DNA of 64,000 nucleotides from Herbaspirillum sp. RV1423 (GCF_000577615.1 NZ_CBXX010000020.1:1-64000), one strand, 5' to 3'. Positions 34,882 to 43,360 are shown, counted from the stretch's first letter. Numbers and translations are program-made. Notes: generated by a model not told the origin, from the sequence alone.

Positions 34882-34924
34882 GGGATCGCATCTGCCTTGC
34901 GATGCATACGTGGTCAGACCAGAT

Positions 34925-35116
34925 TCATTTATCTGCCGCACCGGTCGCTTGAGGGCTCTGAACATCAGTGCTTTCACTGGCGCTTGCGTCCTCGCCGGTC
35001 GGCGATTGAGAAAGCGTGGGTAGTTTTTTGTTTATCAAAGGCAGATTTGCGCGCTCGGTCCCATCCGGCATGACCGCCTGTTCTGCGGATAACCAGCTTC
35101 CATTGTCTTTTGTCAT
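34925..35116 (-). CDS. Small hydrophilic protein of unknown function
   Basis: A 63-residue protein starting MTKDNGSWLSAEQAVMPDGT and ending in a Ser/Ala/Asp-rich tail. AAAGGAG lies seven bases before the ATG, the strongest Shine-Dalgarno in this part of the window, which is the main reason to call it. It is hydrophilic with a disordered, acidic C-terminal half and no signal peptide, membrane helix or Cys. The family is not recognised. It converges with the racemase-like gene; no partner gene is coupled to it. Confidence 0.5.
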   Translation of the reverse strand: MTKDNGSWLSAEQAVMPDGTERANLPLINKKLPTLSQSPTGEDASASESTDVQSPQATGAADK

Positions 35117-35615
35117 CTTCGTTCTCCTTTGCTTGCTGTATGACAGCAGCTTACGGCGCCCGGCCGAGGAATTCGTTGATGCACCGCAAATCAATTCGAT
35201 TTGGCGAGGCCTGCCGCCAAATGCGCGATGTCCGGATATGGCGCGCCTTGCCCGGCATGGCAAGGTTTTGGTATCGGAACAGCTCGCCGTTCGTGCTGCC
35301 GGCCAATCGCGGACTTCGGCAAGGCACAGACATGAGTCCGACGCATTTTTAACCGACTACGGGAGAAATCAGATCAACTGGGCCGCTCACTATCGCCATA
35401 TGAGATGAAGCAGTTTCGCAGGCCGTATGTCGTGCCACGTCACATCCTCAGGTCTTGGACATTACATAGACCATGCGCGCCTGGAGAGAACGTGACATCA
35501 GACGGCTGCAGAAGATCATCATGACCCAGCGACATCGGAGAATTCCGTGTCGGTCAGGCCGGGCGACAGCATGGTTATTCGCTTCCGGCCGATGCGCCAT
35601 TCGGATTCAATCAAC
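35117..35615. other. About 500 bases without a supported gene
   Basis: Short overlapping frames are present on both strands, but none has a ribosome-binding site, a recognisable domain or consistent codon choice. It separates the small hydrophilic protein gene from the cupin gene and includes the promoter of the former. I see no repeat or RNA gene here. Confidence 0.5.
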
Positions 35616-36557
35616 TTAGTCGACCTTCGGCGCGACATCTCCGTTCAATGCCAACGGCAGCGCCCTGGCCCATCGGTTGGCCGACAGCGAAAAGCTCAGC
35701 GAGCGAACTTGGTGGTACCACCCCGCCGGCACATACAGGAGCTCACCGGCTTGCATGATGCATTCGATCATTGCTGCCTGGCGGGCAAGGGGAAACTTCT
35801 CGAAATCCGGCGCCTCGGGGTTAAACGGCGAACCGAACAGCATGGCGTTCGCCTCGCGCGGATAAAGGAATTCGTCGTGGTGGGGCGGGGCCAGGAAAAT
35901 ACGCTTGCCGCCCCAGATCTGCGCAAAAATATTATCGTCGTAGTCGCAATGCAGCGGCGTCACCGTTCCTGCCGGACCAAGCCAAAAACGCGGCGGGCCC
36001 ATTTTATTGAAATAGGCCGGCCAGTAGCACAAGCTATTCAACGCGCGTAATTCGAGATTGCCGACATACGGCGGCAGCTCCTGCGTGTCATTGGCAACGA
36101 GCTCAAGATACGCCAGCAGAGACATGTCCTGCATTGCCCGGTCGGGCGCGAAAGCGGTATTGACATAGTCGCCCACCCTCGCGCGCACCTGCAGCTCGCC
36201 ATAGCGGTCACGCAACGTTTGCGACGTGAGAGCGGACAGCGGCCACTTGCCGACGAGCCCGGTGATAACGAATGGCAAGCCTTTTGCTGCACGCAGACGG
36301 AACGCTGCTGCATCGAGCATGCCTATGCGCGGCACCGCCGAAATGGCAGGCAGGTCGCGGCTCGCCTGCTTGATCGCGTGACGCATTTCCTGTATCGAAG
36401 CGACCCCGCGAACCAGCGCGTCCTTCCGCTCCCGCGCCTGTTTTTCGACAATGGCCTCGTCGGGCGGCATGCTCGTCAATGACGGCCGAGGCGGCAGCGG
36501 TCGCGGCGATCGGCGCGTCTCCCGCCGTTCTTGATTAGCGGCTACCGGATCCTTCAT
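35616..36557 (-). CDS. JmjC-like cupin-domain (2-oxoglutarate/Fe(II)) hydroxylase
   Basis: A 313-residue protein with a cupin_8/JmjC core like factor-inhibiting-HIF-type enzymes. The metal ligands are visible as HCD in TPLHCDYDDNIFAQI and the distal His in VPAGWYHQVRSLSFSLSANR; the segment GLPFVITGLVGKWPLSAL is the usual opening of the fold. Such enzymes hydroxylate amino-acid side chains of proteins or peptides. The first 45 residues are Arg/Pro rich and look disordered, so a later start (for example the MPPDEAIVEK methionine) is possible. It is monocistronic and diverges from the ParD-like/MetAP operon. The substrate is unknown. Confidence 0.8.
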   Translation of the reverse strand: MKDPVAANQERRETRRSPRPLPPRPSLTSMPPDEAIVEKQARERKDALVRGVASIQEMRHAIKQASRDLPAISAVPRIGMLDAAAFRLRAAKGLPFVITGLVGKWPLSALTSQTLRDRYGELQVRARVGDYVNTAFAPDRAMQDMSLLAYLELVANDTQELPPYVGNLELRALNSLCYWPAYFNKMGPPRFWLGPAGTVTPLHCDYDDNIFAQIWGGKRIFLAPPHHDEFLYPREANAMLFGSPFNPEAPDFEKFPLARQAAMIECIMQAGELLYVPAGWYHQVRSLSFSLSANRWARALPLALNGDVAPKVD

Positions 36558-36673
36558 ATTTCCATATTTCTGTATCTGAACTTATTCACCCCTGACGGTA
36601 ACTCACGAGATGTGCATTTGTGCCGCTTGGCAGCATTATGCTTCCAAATCCGCAAAGATTACTTGTACTGCCA

Positions 36674-36722
36674 TTGGGCCGAAATATATATTTCATATAT
36701 AATCAATACATATTTCGTATAT
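36674..36722 (+). promoter_or_regulatory. Promoter with overlapping palindromes, ParD-like operon
   Basis: A -35-like TTGGGC (36674) and a -10 TATAAT (36698-36703) are 18 bases apart. Overlapping them are a perfect 14-base palindrome GAAATATATATTTC (36681-36694) and a 22-base-periodic direct repeat (TATATTTCATATAT near 36687, CATATTTCGTATAT near 36709). The layout fits autorepression by the ribbon-helix-helix-like protein encoded next. Confidence 0.55.
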
Positions 36723-36732
36723 GGAGGTTGGC

Positions 36733-36945
36733 ATGGGTATTGTGAATATCGATGAAGATTTGCACGATCAACTACGCAAAGCGAGCGCGGTGTCGTGTCG
36801 GTCAATCAACGCGCAGGCGGCTTTCTGGATCAAGATCGGCATGTTGTGCGAAATGAATCCGACGCAGAGTTTCAATGAAATCGTTGGTCGGGAGCTGCGA
36901 ACTGCGGGCGTTGTGGCGCAAACCGTCAGGGTGGCGTTGACATGA
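36733..36945 (+). CDS. ParD-like antitoxin-family protein
   Basis: A 70-residue protein, MGIVNIDEDLHDQLRKASAV at the start, with RSINAQAAFWIKIGMLCEMN and FNEIVGREL. This is the pattern of the ParD-like family: a ribbon-helix-helix DNA-binding protein annotated as a possible type II antitoxin. GGAGG five bases before ATG 36733 decides the start (an ATG at 36721 overlaps that site). The gene stop overlaps the start of the methionine aminopeptidase gene (ATGA). No ParE or other toxin is encoded nearby, so either the aminopeptidase takes the partner position or the protein is simply a repressor of it. Confidence 0.75.
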   Translation: MGIVNIDEDLHDQLRKASAVSCRSINAQAAFWIKIGMLCEMNPTQSFNEIVGRELRTAGVVAQTVRVALT

Positions 36946-37709
36946 CCAAGCGACCGGAAGAAATCGCATTGCTGGCGGAGTCAGGCAAGCTGCTGGCGGG
37001 TGTGTTCGGCCATTTGGATCGGCTGGACTTGATCGGCATGTCAACCATGCAGATCAACGATCTGGTCGATAGCCTGATCGTGAATGAACTCAACGCACGC
37101 CCGGCCAGCAAAGGGCAGTACGGGTATGCCTACGCGCTTAACTCCTCTCCCAACAACGTCGTTTGCCACGGCGTTCCATCGGCTACAGATATCTTGCAAA
37201 GCGGGGATATCGTTAATTTCGATATCACGTTGGAGAAGAATGGCTATATCGCCGATTCCAGCAAAACATATCTTGTCGGCGAGGTGTCGCCGCCGGCCAA
37301 ACGACTCGTACAAACGACCTACGAAGCGATGTGGAAAGGAATCAAAGCCGTTCGTCCAGGGGCCAGACTGGGCGATGTGGGGCATGCCATCGAGCGGCAC
37401 GCCCGGAGAAACGGCTATTCGGTCGTCAGGGAATATTGCGGGCATGGCATCGGACGTGAAATGCACGAGCCTCCCCAAGTGCTGCATTGGGGGAAGCCGC
37501 AAACAGGTCTGGTGCTGCGGGAAGGAATGGTGTTCACCATCGAACCGATGATTAACCAGGGGCGGCACGACGTTCAGACCGAGGAAGATGGCTGGACAGT
37601 CGTTACGACCGATGGGCAACTGTCCGCGCAATTCGAGCACACCGTAGCCGTGACTCGAAACGGCGTGCGCGTCTTGACCTTGCGCCCCGAGGAAAAGGCG
37701 CTGAACTGA
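36942..37709 (+). CDS. map: Type I methionine aminopeptidase (second-copy type, coupled to ParD-like protein)
   Basis: A 255-residue MetAP-I that removes N-terminal Met from nascent proteins. All five metal ligands can be found: Asp in IVNFDITLEKNG, Asp in IADSSKTYLVG, His in CGHGIGREMHEPP, Glu in MVFTIEPMIN, and Glu in QFEHTVAVT; the substrate-pocket His is in VVCHGVPS. No zinc-finger N-terminal extension is present. Its translation is coupled to the ParD-like gene. Bacteria normally have a housekeeping map beside rpsB; this one is not in that context, so it is probably an accessory paralogue. Its regulation by the upstream protein is inferred. Confidence 0.92.
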   Translation: MTKRPEEIALLAESGKLLAGVFGHLDRLDLIGMSTMQINDLVDSLIVNELNARPASKGQYGYAYALNSSPNNVVCHGVPSATDILQSGDIVNFDITLEKNGYIADSSKTYLVGEVSPPAKRLVQTTYEAMWKGIKAVRPGARLGDVGHAIERHARRNGYSVVREYCGHGIGREMHEPPQVLHWGKPQTGLVLREGMVFTIEPMINQGRHDVQTEEDGWTVVTTDGQLSAQFEHTVAVTRNGVRVLTLRPEEKALN

Positions 37710-37743
37710 GTCGGCGCCTGCCCGCGTTTCCGTGTGCCGAAGA

Positions 37744-37763
37744 AACCCGTATGCGGGCTTTTG
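37744..37763. terminator. Probable bidirectional terminator between map and clpP paralogue
   Basis: AAACCCG-TATG-CGGGCTTTT: a short GC stem with T-rich flanks on both strands, midway between two convergent genes. It lies 35 bases after the map stop and would also serve the minus-strand ClpP gene. Confidence 0.5.
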
Positions 37764-37860
37764 ACGCTATGCGGATGCAGGCTTCCGGCAGCAGATGGCA
37801 GCAGATAACGGACGTCCACTCGTCAATACTTGGGGAAATATTCCATCGCCGCCTTGCACA

Positions 37861-38472
37861 TCATGCGCCCGGCACGAAGGAGCGACGCCTGATGACGCGG
37901 TCGATCAGGCCCCACTCCAGCGCTTCTTCCGCACTCATATAGCGGTCGCGGTCCAGCGTGCGCTCGACCTCTTCATAACTCCGTCCGCAGTGCTCGGCAT
38001 AGAGGCGTGTAATGCGCTGCTTGGTCTTTTGCATTTCCTCCGCATGGATAAAAACGTCCGAAGCCTGCCCCTGGAATCCGCCCAGGGGTTGATGCACGTG
38101 CAGGCTTGCGTTGGCCAGCGCTGTGCGATGGCCGCGCTCGCCGGCCATGAGCAAAAAGGAACCCATCGAACGTGCCGTACCCATGCATAAGGTATGTACC
38201 GGCGCCGTGATGAACTGCATCGTGTCGTACATGGCCAGGCCGCTGGTGATGATGCCGCCCGGTGAATTGATGTAGAGATGAATGGGCTTGTCCGGATCCT
38301 CCGATTCAAGAAACAGCAACTGGGCGCAAACCAGGGCGGCGACGTTGTCGTTGACCTCGCCGTTGAGGAAGATAATGCGCTCCCGCAGCAAGCGCGAATA
38401 GATATCGAACGAACGCTCTCCTCTGCCGGACTGTTCTACCACCATAGGGACGAGTTGCATCGTTTCGTGCAT
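37861..38472 (-). CDS. ClpP-like ATP-dependent protease subunit (accessory paralogue)
   Basis: A 203-residue ClpP, the serine peptidase chamber that works with ClpX or ClpA. The catalytic Ser is in [10 protein letters not shown], the His in HVHQPLGG, and the Asp in [15 protein letters not shown], so the triad is complete. Family landmarks [17 protein letters not shown] and [20 protein letters not shown] are present. It differs from housekeeping ClpP, where the nucleophile motif usually reads GQAASMGA. It is not next to tig, clpX or lon, as main clpP genes are, so it is likely a second copy. AAGGAG lies about seven bases before ATG 38472. Confidence 0.9.
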   Translation of the reverse strand: MHETMQLVPMVVEQSGRGERSFDIYSRLLRERIIFLNGEVNDNVAALVCAQLLFLESEDPDKPIHLYINSPGGIITSGLAMYDTMQFITAPVHTLCMGTARSMGSFLLMAGERGHRTALANASLHVHQPLGGFQGQASDVFIHAEEMQKTKQRITRLYAEHCGRSYEEVERTLDRDRYMSAEEALEWGLIDRVIRRRSFVPGA

Positions 38473-38520
38473 GGACGAACTCCTTTCTTGCAGTTGCGGT
38501 GAGAGTGCAGGTCGCTGGAA

Positions 38521-38892
38521 TCAGGCCGCGCACATATAGACGGCAGTACCGTCATTGGCCGCATCGGAGGCGGCGCTTGCGGCATGAATGATCGTAAGGA
38601 TGGTTCCCCCCCCAGGCGCCGGAGCGATGTGCAAAGTGACCTCGCTTTCAAGGAAAGGCGGCTGAGCTTCGCGCATGGTGTAGCGGATTTCCTGCCCGGG
38701 CACGGAATGGATCGGATCGGGAGAGGCGAGCTCCAGGTCGGGCAACCAATGCTCGCGCAATGCGGGGACGCTGATGGCGCGCCACACTTTTCCCACGGAG
38801 GCGTCGAGCCGGTACCGTTGCTGTATCACCGCGCTGGGTTCAAGGTCGGCATTCTCACCGTCGCTGTGCTCGCTGTCGTCGCTTTTTTTCAT
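38521..38892 (-). CDS. SRPBCC/AHSA1-like protein coupled to an ArsR regulator
   Basis: A 123-residue protein. An acidic N-terminus (MKKSDDSEHSDGENADLEPS) precedes an SRPBCC core with RLDASVGKVWRAISVPALRE, then HWLPDLELA and FLESEVTLHIAPAPGGGTIL. AHSA1-like SRPBCC proteins bind hydrophobic ligands and are very often paired with an ArsR-type regulator, as here; the ATG overlaps the ArsR stop (ATGA). The C-terminal helix is short, ending AVYMCAA. Its biochemical role is unknown. Confidence 0.8.
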   Translation of the reverse strand: MKKSDDSEHSDGENADLEPSAVIQQRYRLDASVGKVWRAISVPALREHWLPDLELASPDPIHSVPGQEIRYTMREAQPPFLESEVTLHIAPAPGGGTILTIIHAASAASDAANDGTAVYMCAA

Positions 38893-39203
38893 TGATCCAT
38901 GTCCTTCAACAAGGCCTTCAATGCGTTCACGCGCGCAGGCCAATAGGCGCGGTATTTACCCAGCCAGCCGGCGATGGCAGCGATACCGGCGGGGCTGACT
39001 TCGTAATGCACGAAACGTCCTTGCCGCTCTTCGCTCACCAAACCTGCTTCCCGCAAAACCGCCAAGTGCTGGGACATGGCCGATTGGCTGATGGTCATCC
39101 CTTCGCGTAATGCGCTGGCATTCCGACTTCCCCCGGCGAGCCTGTCGAAGATCATGCGGCGGGTCGGGTCGGCCAAAGCTTTGAAGATGTCGTTCTCGTT
39201 CAT
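38889..39203 (-). CDS. ArsR-family transcriptional regulator
   Basis: A 104-residue winged-helix repressor. The N-terminus IFKALADPTRRMIFDRLAGG, the recognition region MTISQSAMSQHLAVLREAGL and VSEERQGRFVHYEVSP are the standard ArsR features. No metal-binding CVC box is present in the alpha-3 helix, so it belongs to the non-metal group that co-occurs with SRPBCC proteins. It is first in a two-gene operon and likely autoregulated. Upstream (39204-39503) about 300 bases separate it from the divergent toxin-like gene; no other gene is supported there. Confidence 0.9.
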   Translation of the reverse strand: MNENDIFKALADPTRRMIFDRLAGGSRNASALREGMTISQSAMSQHLAVLREAGLVSEERQGRFVHYEVSPAGIAAIAGWLGKYRAYWPARVNALKALLKDMDQ

Positions 39204-39503
39204 ATGAAATACATTAGCACTTACTTATGTGTCGTGCAAGAGGGGAACGCAAACAATATCCGTTTATGACATCGTTGATTACATCCGGCGTAAGGGTGCG
39301 GCCGGCGACGCCTGGTCCTTTAAAAGATGGACGCCGTCGTCACGTACATGGTCGTCACACGACGGACGTCTTGGCCGTCAGGTCTGCTGGCAGTCAGAAA
39401 GTGTCGACGGAGACGATGGGTTGACCATCGCCAGTCTTGTGCCACAATGCCACAAGCGGCAACCGTCCGCCCATCCGACAGGCAGGAAAATGAGGCGAAC
39501 TGC

Positions 39504-41552
39504 ATGAAAACCAGTGACAGCGTCCAACGATCCGACACCGCTCGCGACGGCCTGGCGAGAGTTGCCTTGCCGGCCGGAAAATCGCCGCTGCAAGCCGACA
39601 GCGGCCAATTCCGCGACAACCGTCCGCAAGCGCGCCAGCACCACGCGCTGGTGCAAGCCATGCATGACACGGAGCGCGCCCAAACGCAGTCGCCCCTGAC
39701 ACAAGTGATCGCCCGTCCCGCCGCGCCGCATGCCATGCAAATGCGCGCGGCGGTAGCCATCAACGACGATGCCGAACTAGAACGCGAGGCTGACATCATG
39801 GGCGAGCACGCACTGCACGCTGGAGCAGGCTCGTCGCAGGCAGCACAAGCAAGTGCCGCGCCAACGCAGCCAACTATCCGCCCTGCCGCCAATGTCAGCC
39901 AGCGCAAACTGCTGCTGGACCCCGGGACGGTCAGTTATTCCATCGATGGCGCGGGACAGGATTACGCCTATGTCGGCAAGTATGAACATATCAACCGCTA
40001 TGTCCGCTATGGCGATTTGCCGTTGTTGAAAACCGAAGCCGACAATCTGTGGACCGACATCAAAACCCAGGACTTCCATGGCGGGAGCAATATGGCGCGC
40101 ATCAAAACGGGGGAACAGACAAACGACTTCAGCGCGCGTCCCGATCTTGCGCCCGGCGAAGAAAAATATGAAGACGAGCGCACCAAAGCTACCAAAAACT
40201 ACCTGATCGGCATCGTCGCACCCGGCAAGGAGCATTACAAAGGGCTGGTCAAAGACGACGGCGCGTGGAAAGACCTTCAGCTTTACCACGCCGATAATGA
40301 AGATGACGACAACGCCGCCAGCATGACGGGCGTGCCCGCCGGCACGCTGGCGGCCGGGGAGAAATACGAATTGTTCGTCGCCCTGATGCAGCAAATCATG
40401 ATCAATCAGGGCGAACCGTTCGAAAAGAGCGAAGGCGGAAAATCCGACCGCACCGCCAAAGCGAAAGGCAAGGTCTACATCAAGGCTAGCGACGCCGCGG
40501 GCTTCGTCTGGGACAGTGCGGACAATCCTTATCGGGAAAAACTGGCCGCAACCGAAGTCGTGCAAGTGCCCAGCCTGGACCACGCCAGCGTACCGGTTAA
40601 AAATATGCCTTTGGACATCAACGGCAAAAAAGTCGTCTACGCCACCACTGAGCAGTCCAAGGCGCGCACCTCAGCCAACTTCTACATCGTTGGCAAACCC
40701 TATACGCAAACCCAGATCACCGCGAAAAAAACGGATACGGAAATCACCACGCCGTGGACCGCGCTCAAAAGCAAAACACCTGCCAAACAACACGCCGAAA
40801 CTTTTTCGCGCAAGGACCGCGGCAAGGGCCAGGCCGACGCCATGGGCAAGTGGAGCGCCAATGCCGCCGTCGCCGTCAGCAACGCGGTCGATGGCACCGG
40901 CTACGATGTCGGCCGCGCCTGGGAGTGGCTGCACCTGCGCGGCGCGGGACTGGGGGGCGCTACCGCCGCTGGCAATCTGACGCCCGGGACCTATAGCGCG
41001 AACTCGGAAATGATCCCGATAGAAAACAAGATCAAGTCACTCAAATCAAATCCGAAAGTCTCCAAGATAGAAGCCGATTTCGAGCCGAAGAACATCAGCG
41101 GCGTCTTTGCCAAACAGATAGAAATCGCCATCAAGGTCACTTACAAAGGCATTCTCGCTGCGCAGACCGGCTCCTGGACCATTGATGCTCAGACCGGCGC
41201 GGTGTTCGACAAAATGCACGAGAAGCGCTTGCAGCAAGATGTGGAAGGAAAACTCGACGAACCGCCGCCAGCGTCGTCGGCAGTCCCACCAGTAGCAGAT
41301 CCGCTAGCGTCAGTTTCGGTCGGATCAGTGTCAACAGGACAGGTTTCGGCATCATCCGCGCCCAAGGACGTGGTCGGCGACAGCGTCGCAATCATCTACA
41401 CCAACGGCTTGATGAGCGGGCCGCATAAGGTAATCAAGCACATCAAGGATGATCTGTATTTGCTCGAACTGGAAGAACATCGATTTATCGCCGGAAAACT
41501 GCGCCAGGATGGCTGCATGCTGGTGGAGGCAGCAGACTCCGACGATGAATGA
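39504..41552 (+). CDS. Orphan polymorphic-toxin-like protein with contractile-injection-type leader and possible His-Me nuclease motif
   Basis: A 682-residue protein. The N-terminal 110 residues carry FRDNRPQARQHHALVQAM and AINDDAELEREADIMGEHAL, both of which recur in the leader regions of DUF4157-associated effectors of extracellular contractile injection systems. The HExxH peptidase-like domain usually between them is absent. The long middle (about residues 130-440) is unrecognised. Around residues 475-520, EWLHLRGAGLGG, NLTPGTYSANSEM and PIEN resemble the H..GG..NL.P....N...M..E pattern of His-Me finger nucleases, with His477 as candidate base. A Ser/Pro/Val-rich linker leads to a small C-terminal beta domain. 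GAGG eight bases before ATG sets the start. No immunity gene or injection machinery is adjacent. Confidence 0.6.
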   Translation: MKTSDSVQRSDTARDGLARVALPAGKSPLQADSGQFRDNRPQARQHHALVQAMHDTERAQTQSPLTQVIARPAAPHAMQMRAAVAINDDAELEREADIMGEHALHAGAGSSQAAQASAAPTQPTIRPAANVSQRKLLLDPGTVSYSIDGAGQDYAYVGKYEHINRYVRYGDLPLLKTEADNLWTDIKTQDFHGGSNMARIKTGEQTNDFSARPDLAPGEEKYEDERTKATKNYLIGIVAPGKEHYKGLVKDDGAWKDLQLYHADNEDDDNAASMTGVPAGTLAAGEKYELFVALMQQIMINQGEPFEKSEGGKSDRTAKAKGKVYIKASDAAGFVWDSADNPYREKLAATEVVQVPSLDHASVPVKNMPLDINGKKVVYATTEQSKARTSANFYIVGKPYTQTQITAKKTDTEITTPWTALKSKTPAKQHAETFSRKDRGKGQADAMGKWSANAAVAVSNAVDGTGYDVGRAWEWLHLRGAGLGGATAAGNLTPGTYSANSEMIPIENKIKSLKSNPKVSKIEADFEPKNISGVFAKQIEIAIKVTYKGILAAQTGSWTIDAQTGAVFDKMHEKRLQQDVEGKLDEPPPASSAVPPVADPLASVSVGSVSTGQVSASSAPKDVVGDSVAIIYTNGLMSGPHKVIKHIKDDLYLLELEEHRFIAGKLRQDGCMLVEAADSDDE

Positions 41553-41707
41553 TTCGCCCCGGCCTCGTGTTTCAGAAGATTGAAACAAACCGGCATGCCA
41601 TTAGGAATGAACCATTGCACAATCAACCGCCACTACTATCTGCGATGGAATTCGCCGCGCGCGCAGAAAAACTTGAAATGACGCGGGCAAGGCGCGTGAG
41701 CGATGCC

Positions 41708-41768
41708 CAACGAGCGCGACGCGGCCAGCGCCCTTTCCGGGAAGAGCCCGCAGGGAGCGGCCTGTTTC
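41708..41768. repeat. Partial copy of the MITE-like repeat
   Basis: This stretch matches, in inverted orientation, the segment 14858-14918 of the MITE-like element: both read GAGCGC-ACGCGGCCAGCGCC followed by CTTTC-GGGAAGA and CCCG-AGGG-GCGGCCT, with only scattered substitutions. The outer terminal repeats are not recognisable here, so it is a decayed or partial copy. The whole gap 41553-41915 otherwise holds no supported gene and marks the switch to AT-rich DNA. Confidence 0.6.
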
Positions 41769-41915
41769 GATTGCGGACGCAGACTTAGCTTGATCAAGCC
41801 AATCCTGCCAGTTGCCATAGAGGAAGACCAGAAATTCACCTCTTTCGCACCTTCCCTTTCTATGCAAAACTCTCCCTGGGTAAAAGAAAAAATATGACAT
41901 ACCGGGAGAAATAGC

Positions 41916-42644
41916 ATGTTCACTATTTTGCAAAAACGAAGTGCCCTTATGCTCGCGGGACTTATTGGCGCTTTCTTCTGCTCAACGGCAATTGCCCTTG
42001 ATTTGAACTTGGGTCTTGATGTCGGCATCGACAAAAAGACTCGTGCACTCATTGAGAAAATGCCTGCTGAAGTGCGAATACAGATCGAAAAACTATTGGT
42101 CGACGCTCAACCACTCATTGATCAGAGTGTTCTTCTCTATTTAAATAGAATCGATCAAATATTGGCCGACAGGCTGAGCCAAGTGCAATGTGTCGCCGAC
42201 GGAGTTACCAAGACTGCTATTGAAGAGCTCATTGCCAAATTGAAGCCGTGGAAAGATGGTCCCACAATCGTCGGTGATTTGGCAAAGAGCGTTGAGCACT
42301 ATCCTGACAAAGTGAAACGCAAGTTCACTCCTGAACAGTACCGTATAACGTATGCGGATTTGCTGAACAACGCACATACCGTGGCATGCGCAGTAAAAGA
42401 CACTCCCGCTGCTGAGCAAGAGGTAATGAAAATCAGATTTGATCTAACCGCGCGAATCCGACCATGGGTACGGCTGGAAGATGAATCTTGCATTGACGCA
42501 CGTAGTTGTCTGCAATTGATGAAAAGTCGAGTTGCTCAAGAGCTCTCATTGGTCGATATTCGCGATTCGTCCGAACCGAAAACAAGACTCGATAAAATTG
42601 AAATCCCTAAACAGTCATGGGAAAAATTTGATCCGCTACCTTAA
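41916..42644 (+). CDS. AT-rich exported protein of unknown function
   Basis: A 242-residue protein with a clear signal peptide (LMLAGLIGAFFCSTAIA), followed by a mostly helical, charged body (IDKKTRALIEKMPAEVRIQI, EKLLVDAQPLIDQSVLLYLN). Four cysteines in the mature part (QCVADG, VACAVKD, SCIDARSC) could form disulfides in the periplasm. No family is recognised. Base composition is clearly lower in GC than its neighbours, suggesting transfer. Its stop codon TAA at 42642 is in the same frame as the next gene, only one codon away. Confidence 0.65.
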   Translation: MFTILQKRSALMLAGLIGAFFCSTAIALDLNLGLDVGIDKKTRALIEKMPAEVRIQIEKLLVDAQPLIDQSVLLYLNRIDQILADRLSQVQCVADGVTKTAIEELIAKLKPWKDGPTIVGDLAKSVEHYPDKVKRKFTPEQYRITYADLLNNAHTVACAVKDTPAAEQEVMKIRFDLTARIRPWVRLEDESCIDARSCLQLMKSRVAQELSLVDIRDSSEPKTRLDKIEIPKQSWEKFDPLP

Positions 42645-42647
42645 GAG

Positions 42648-43076
42648 ATGAATTTGAAAGAGGTCTATGAGATTTCTGATGAAGTAAGAATAAAAACAGA
42701 ATTGAGAAAATTGAGAGGAACGGAGGCAATGAATAATGCAACAAAAATTGCGGAAAATCTTGATGCTATTTTAAGAGCTGCACAACAGGTCGGAAACAAT
42801 AAACCGGCTCTTGAATCTTCGATTGAAACATTGGTTCAACACAAGAACGATAGAATATCCGTAGAAAAAACCGTTGCAAATGCAACAGACATATTGCCCT
42901 CTCTTGCAAACCAGGGAAAGATTTTGAACGAAAGAATCAAATCTCTGGATGCGAATATTGATCCTTTAATCGCGACACTTCGGGTTAGGCTCGTTTCACT
43001 AGACAAGCCTTCCGGTCCGTTTGCAGGTTGCAGTGGCGGCGGTGGCGGTAAAGCAGGTCATTGCAATCCTTATTAG
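42648..43076 (+). CDS. AT-rich helical protein of unknown function, in frame with the preceding gene
   Basis: A 142-residue, mainly helical protein (MNLKEVYEISDEVRIKTELR, then NATKIAENLDAILRAAQQVG and KTVANATDILPSLANQGKIL) ending in an odd Cys/Gly tail, FAGCSGGGGGKAGHCNPY. It begins one codon after the stop of the exported protein and in the same frame. It may therefore be the second half of a single 386-residue gene split by a nonsense mutation, or a coupled second gene; a strong GGAGG before an internal ATG at 42729 offers an alternative start. Low GC like its partner. Function unknown. Confidence 0.5.
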   Translation: MNLKEVYEISDEVRIKTELRKLRGTEAMNNATKIAENLDAILRAAQQVGNNKPALESSIETLVQHKNDRISVEKTVANATDILPSLANQGKILNERIKSLDANIDPLIATLRVRLVSLDKPSGPFAGCSGGGGGKAGHCNPY

Positions 43077-43360
43077 CTCGTCTAAACGAACCAGACTGCA
43101 ATGGCTGCTGGTATTGAACTATGTGACCAAACTCACTCAACATAGTCATGATATGAAGAGCAGCTTTCCGCCCCAACCTACTGAGCAGATGTCAATATTG
43201 GAAGCCTCCCTTGGCGTGAAAGCTGCTTTAGCGAACATATAACTGTAAAGACGCAGAATATTTTGCGGTAATGTTCTTCTTACCTTAATCTGCACAAGCA
43301 GGCATCAGAATCTTCTGAGCGGCGAGAACGTGATTTGAAAAGCTAACGTTTGGGGGCTAT

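Noticed and set aside
36733..36945. A classical ParDE toxin-antitoxin pair
   Set aside because: The downstream gene is a complete methionine aminopeptidase, not a ParE/RelE-type toxin, and no small toxin frame lies nearby.
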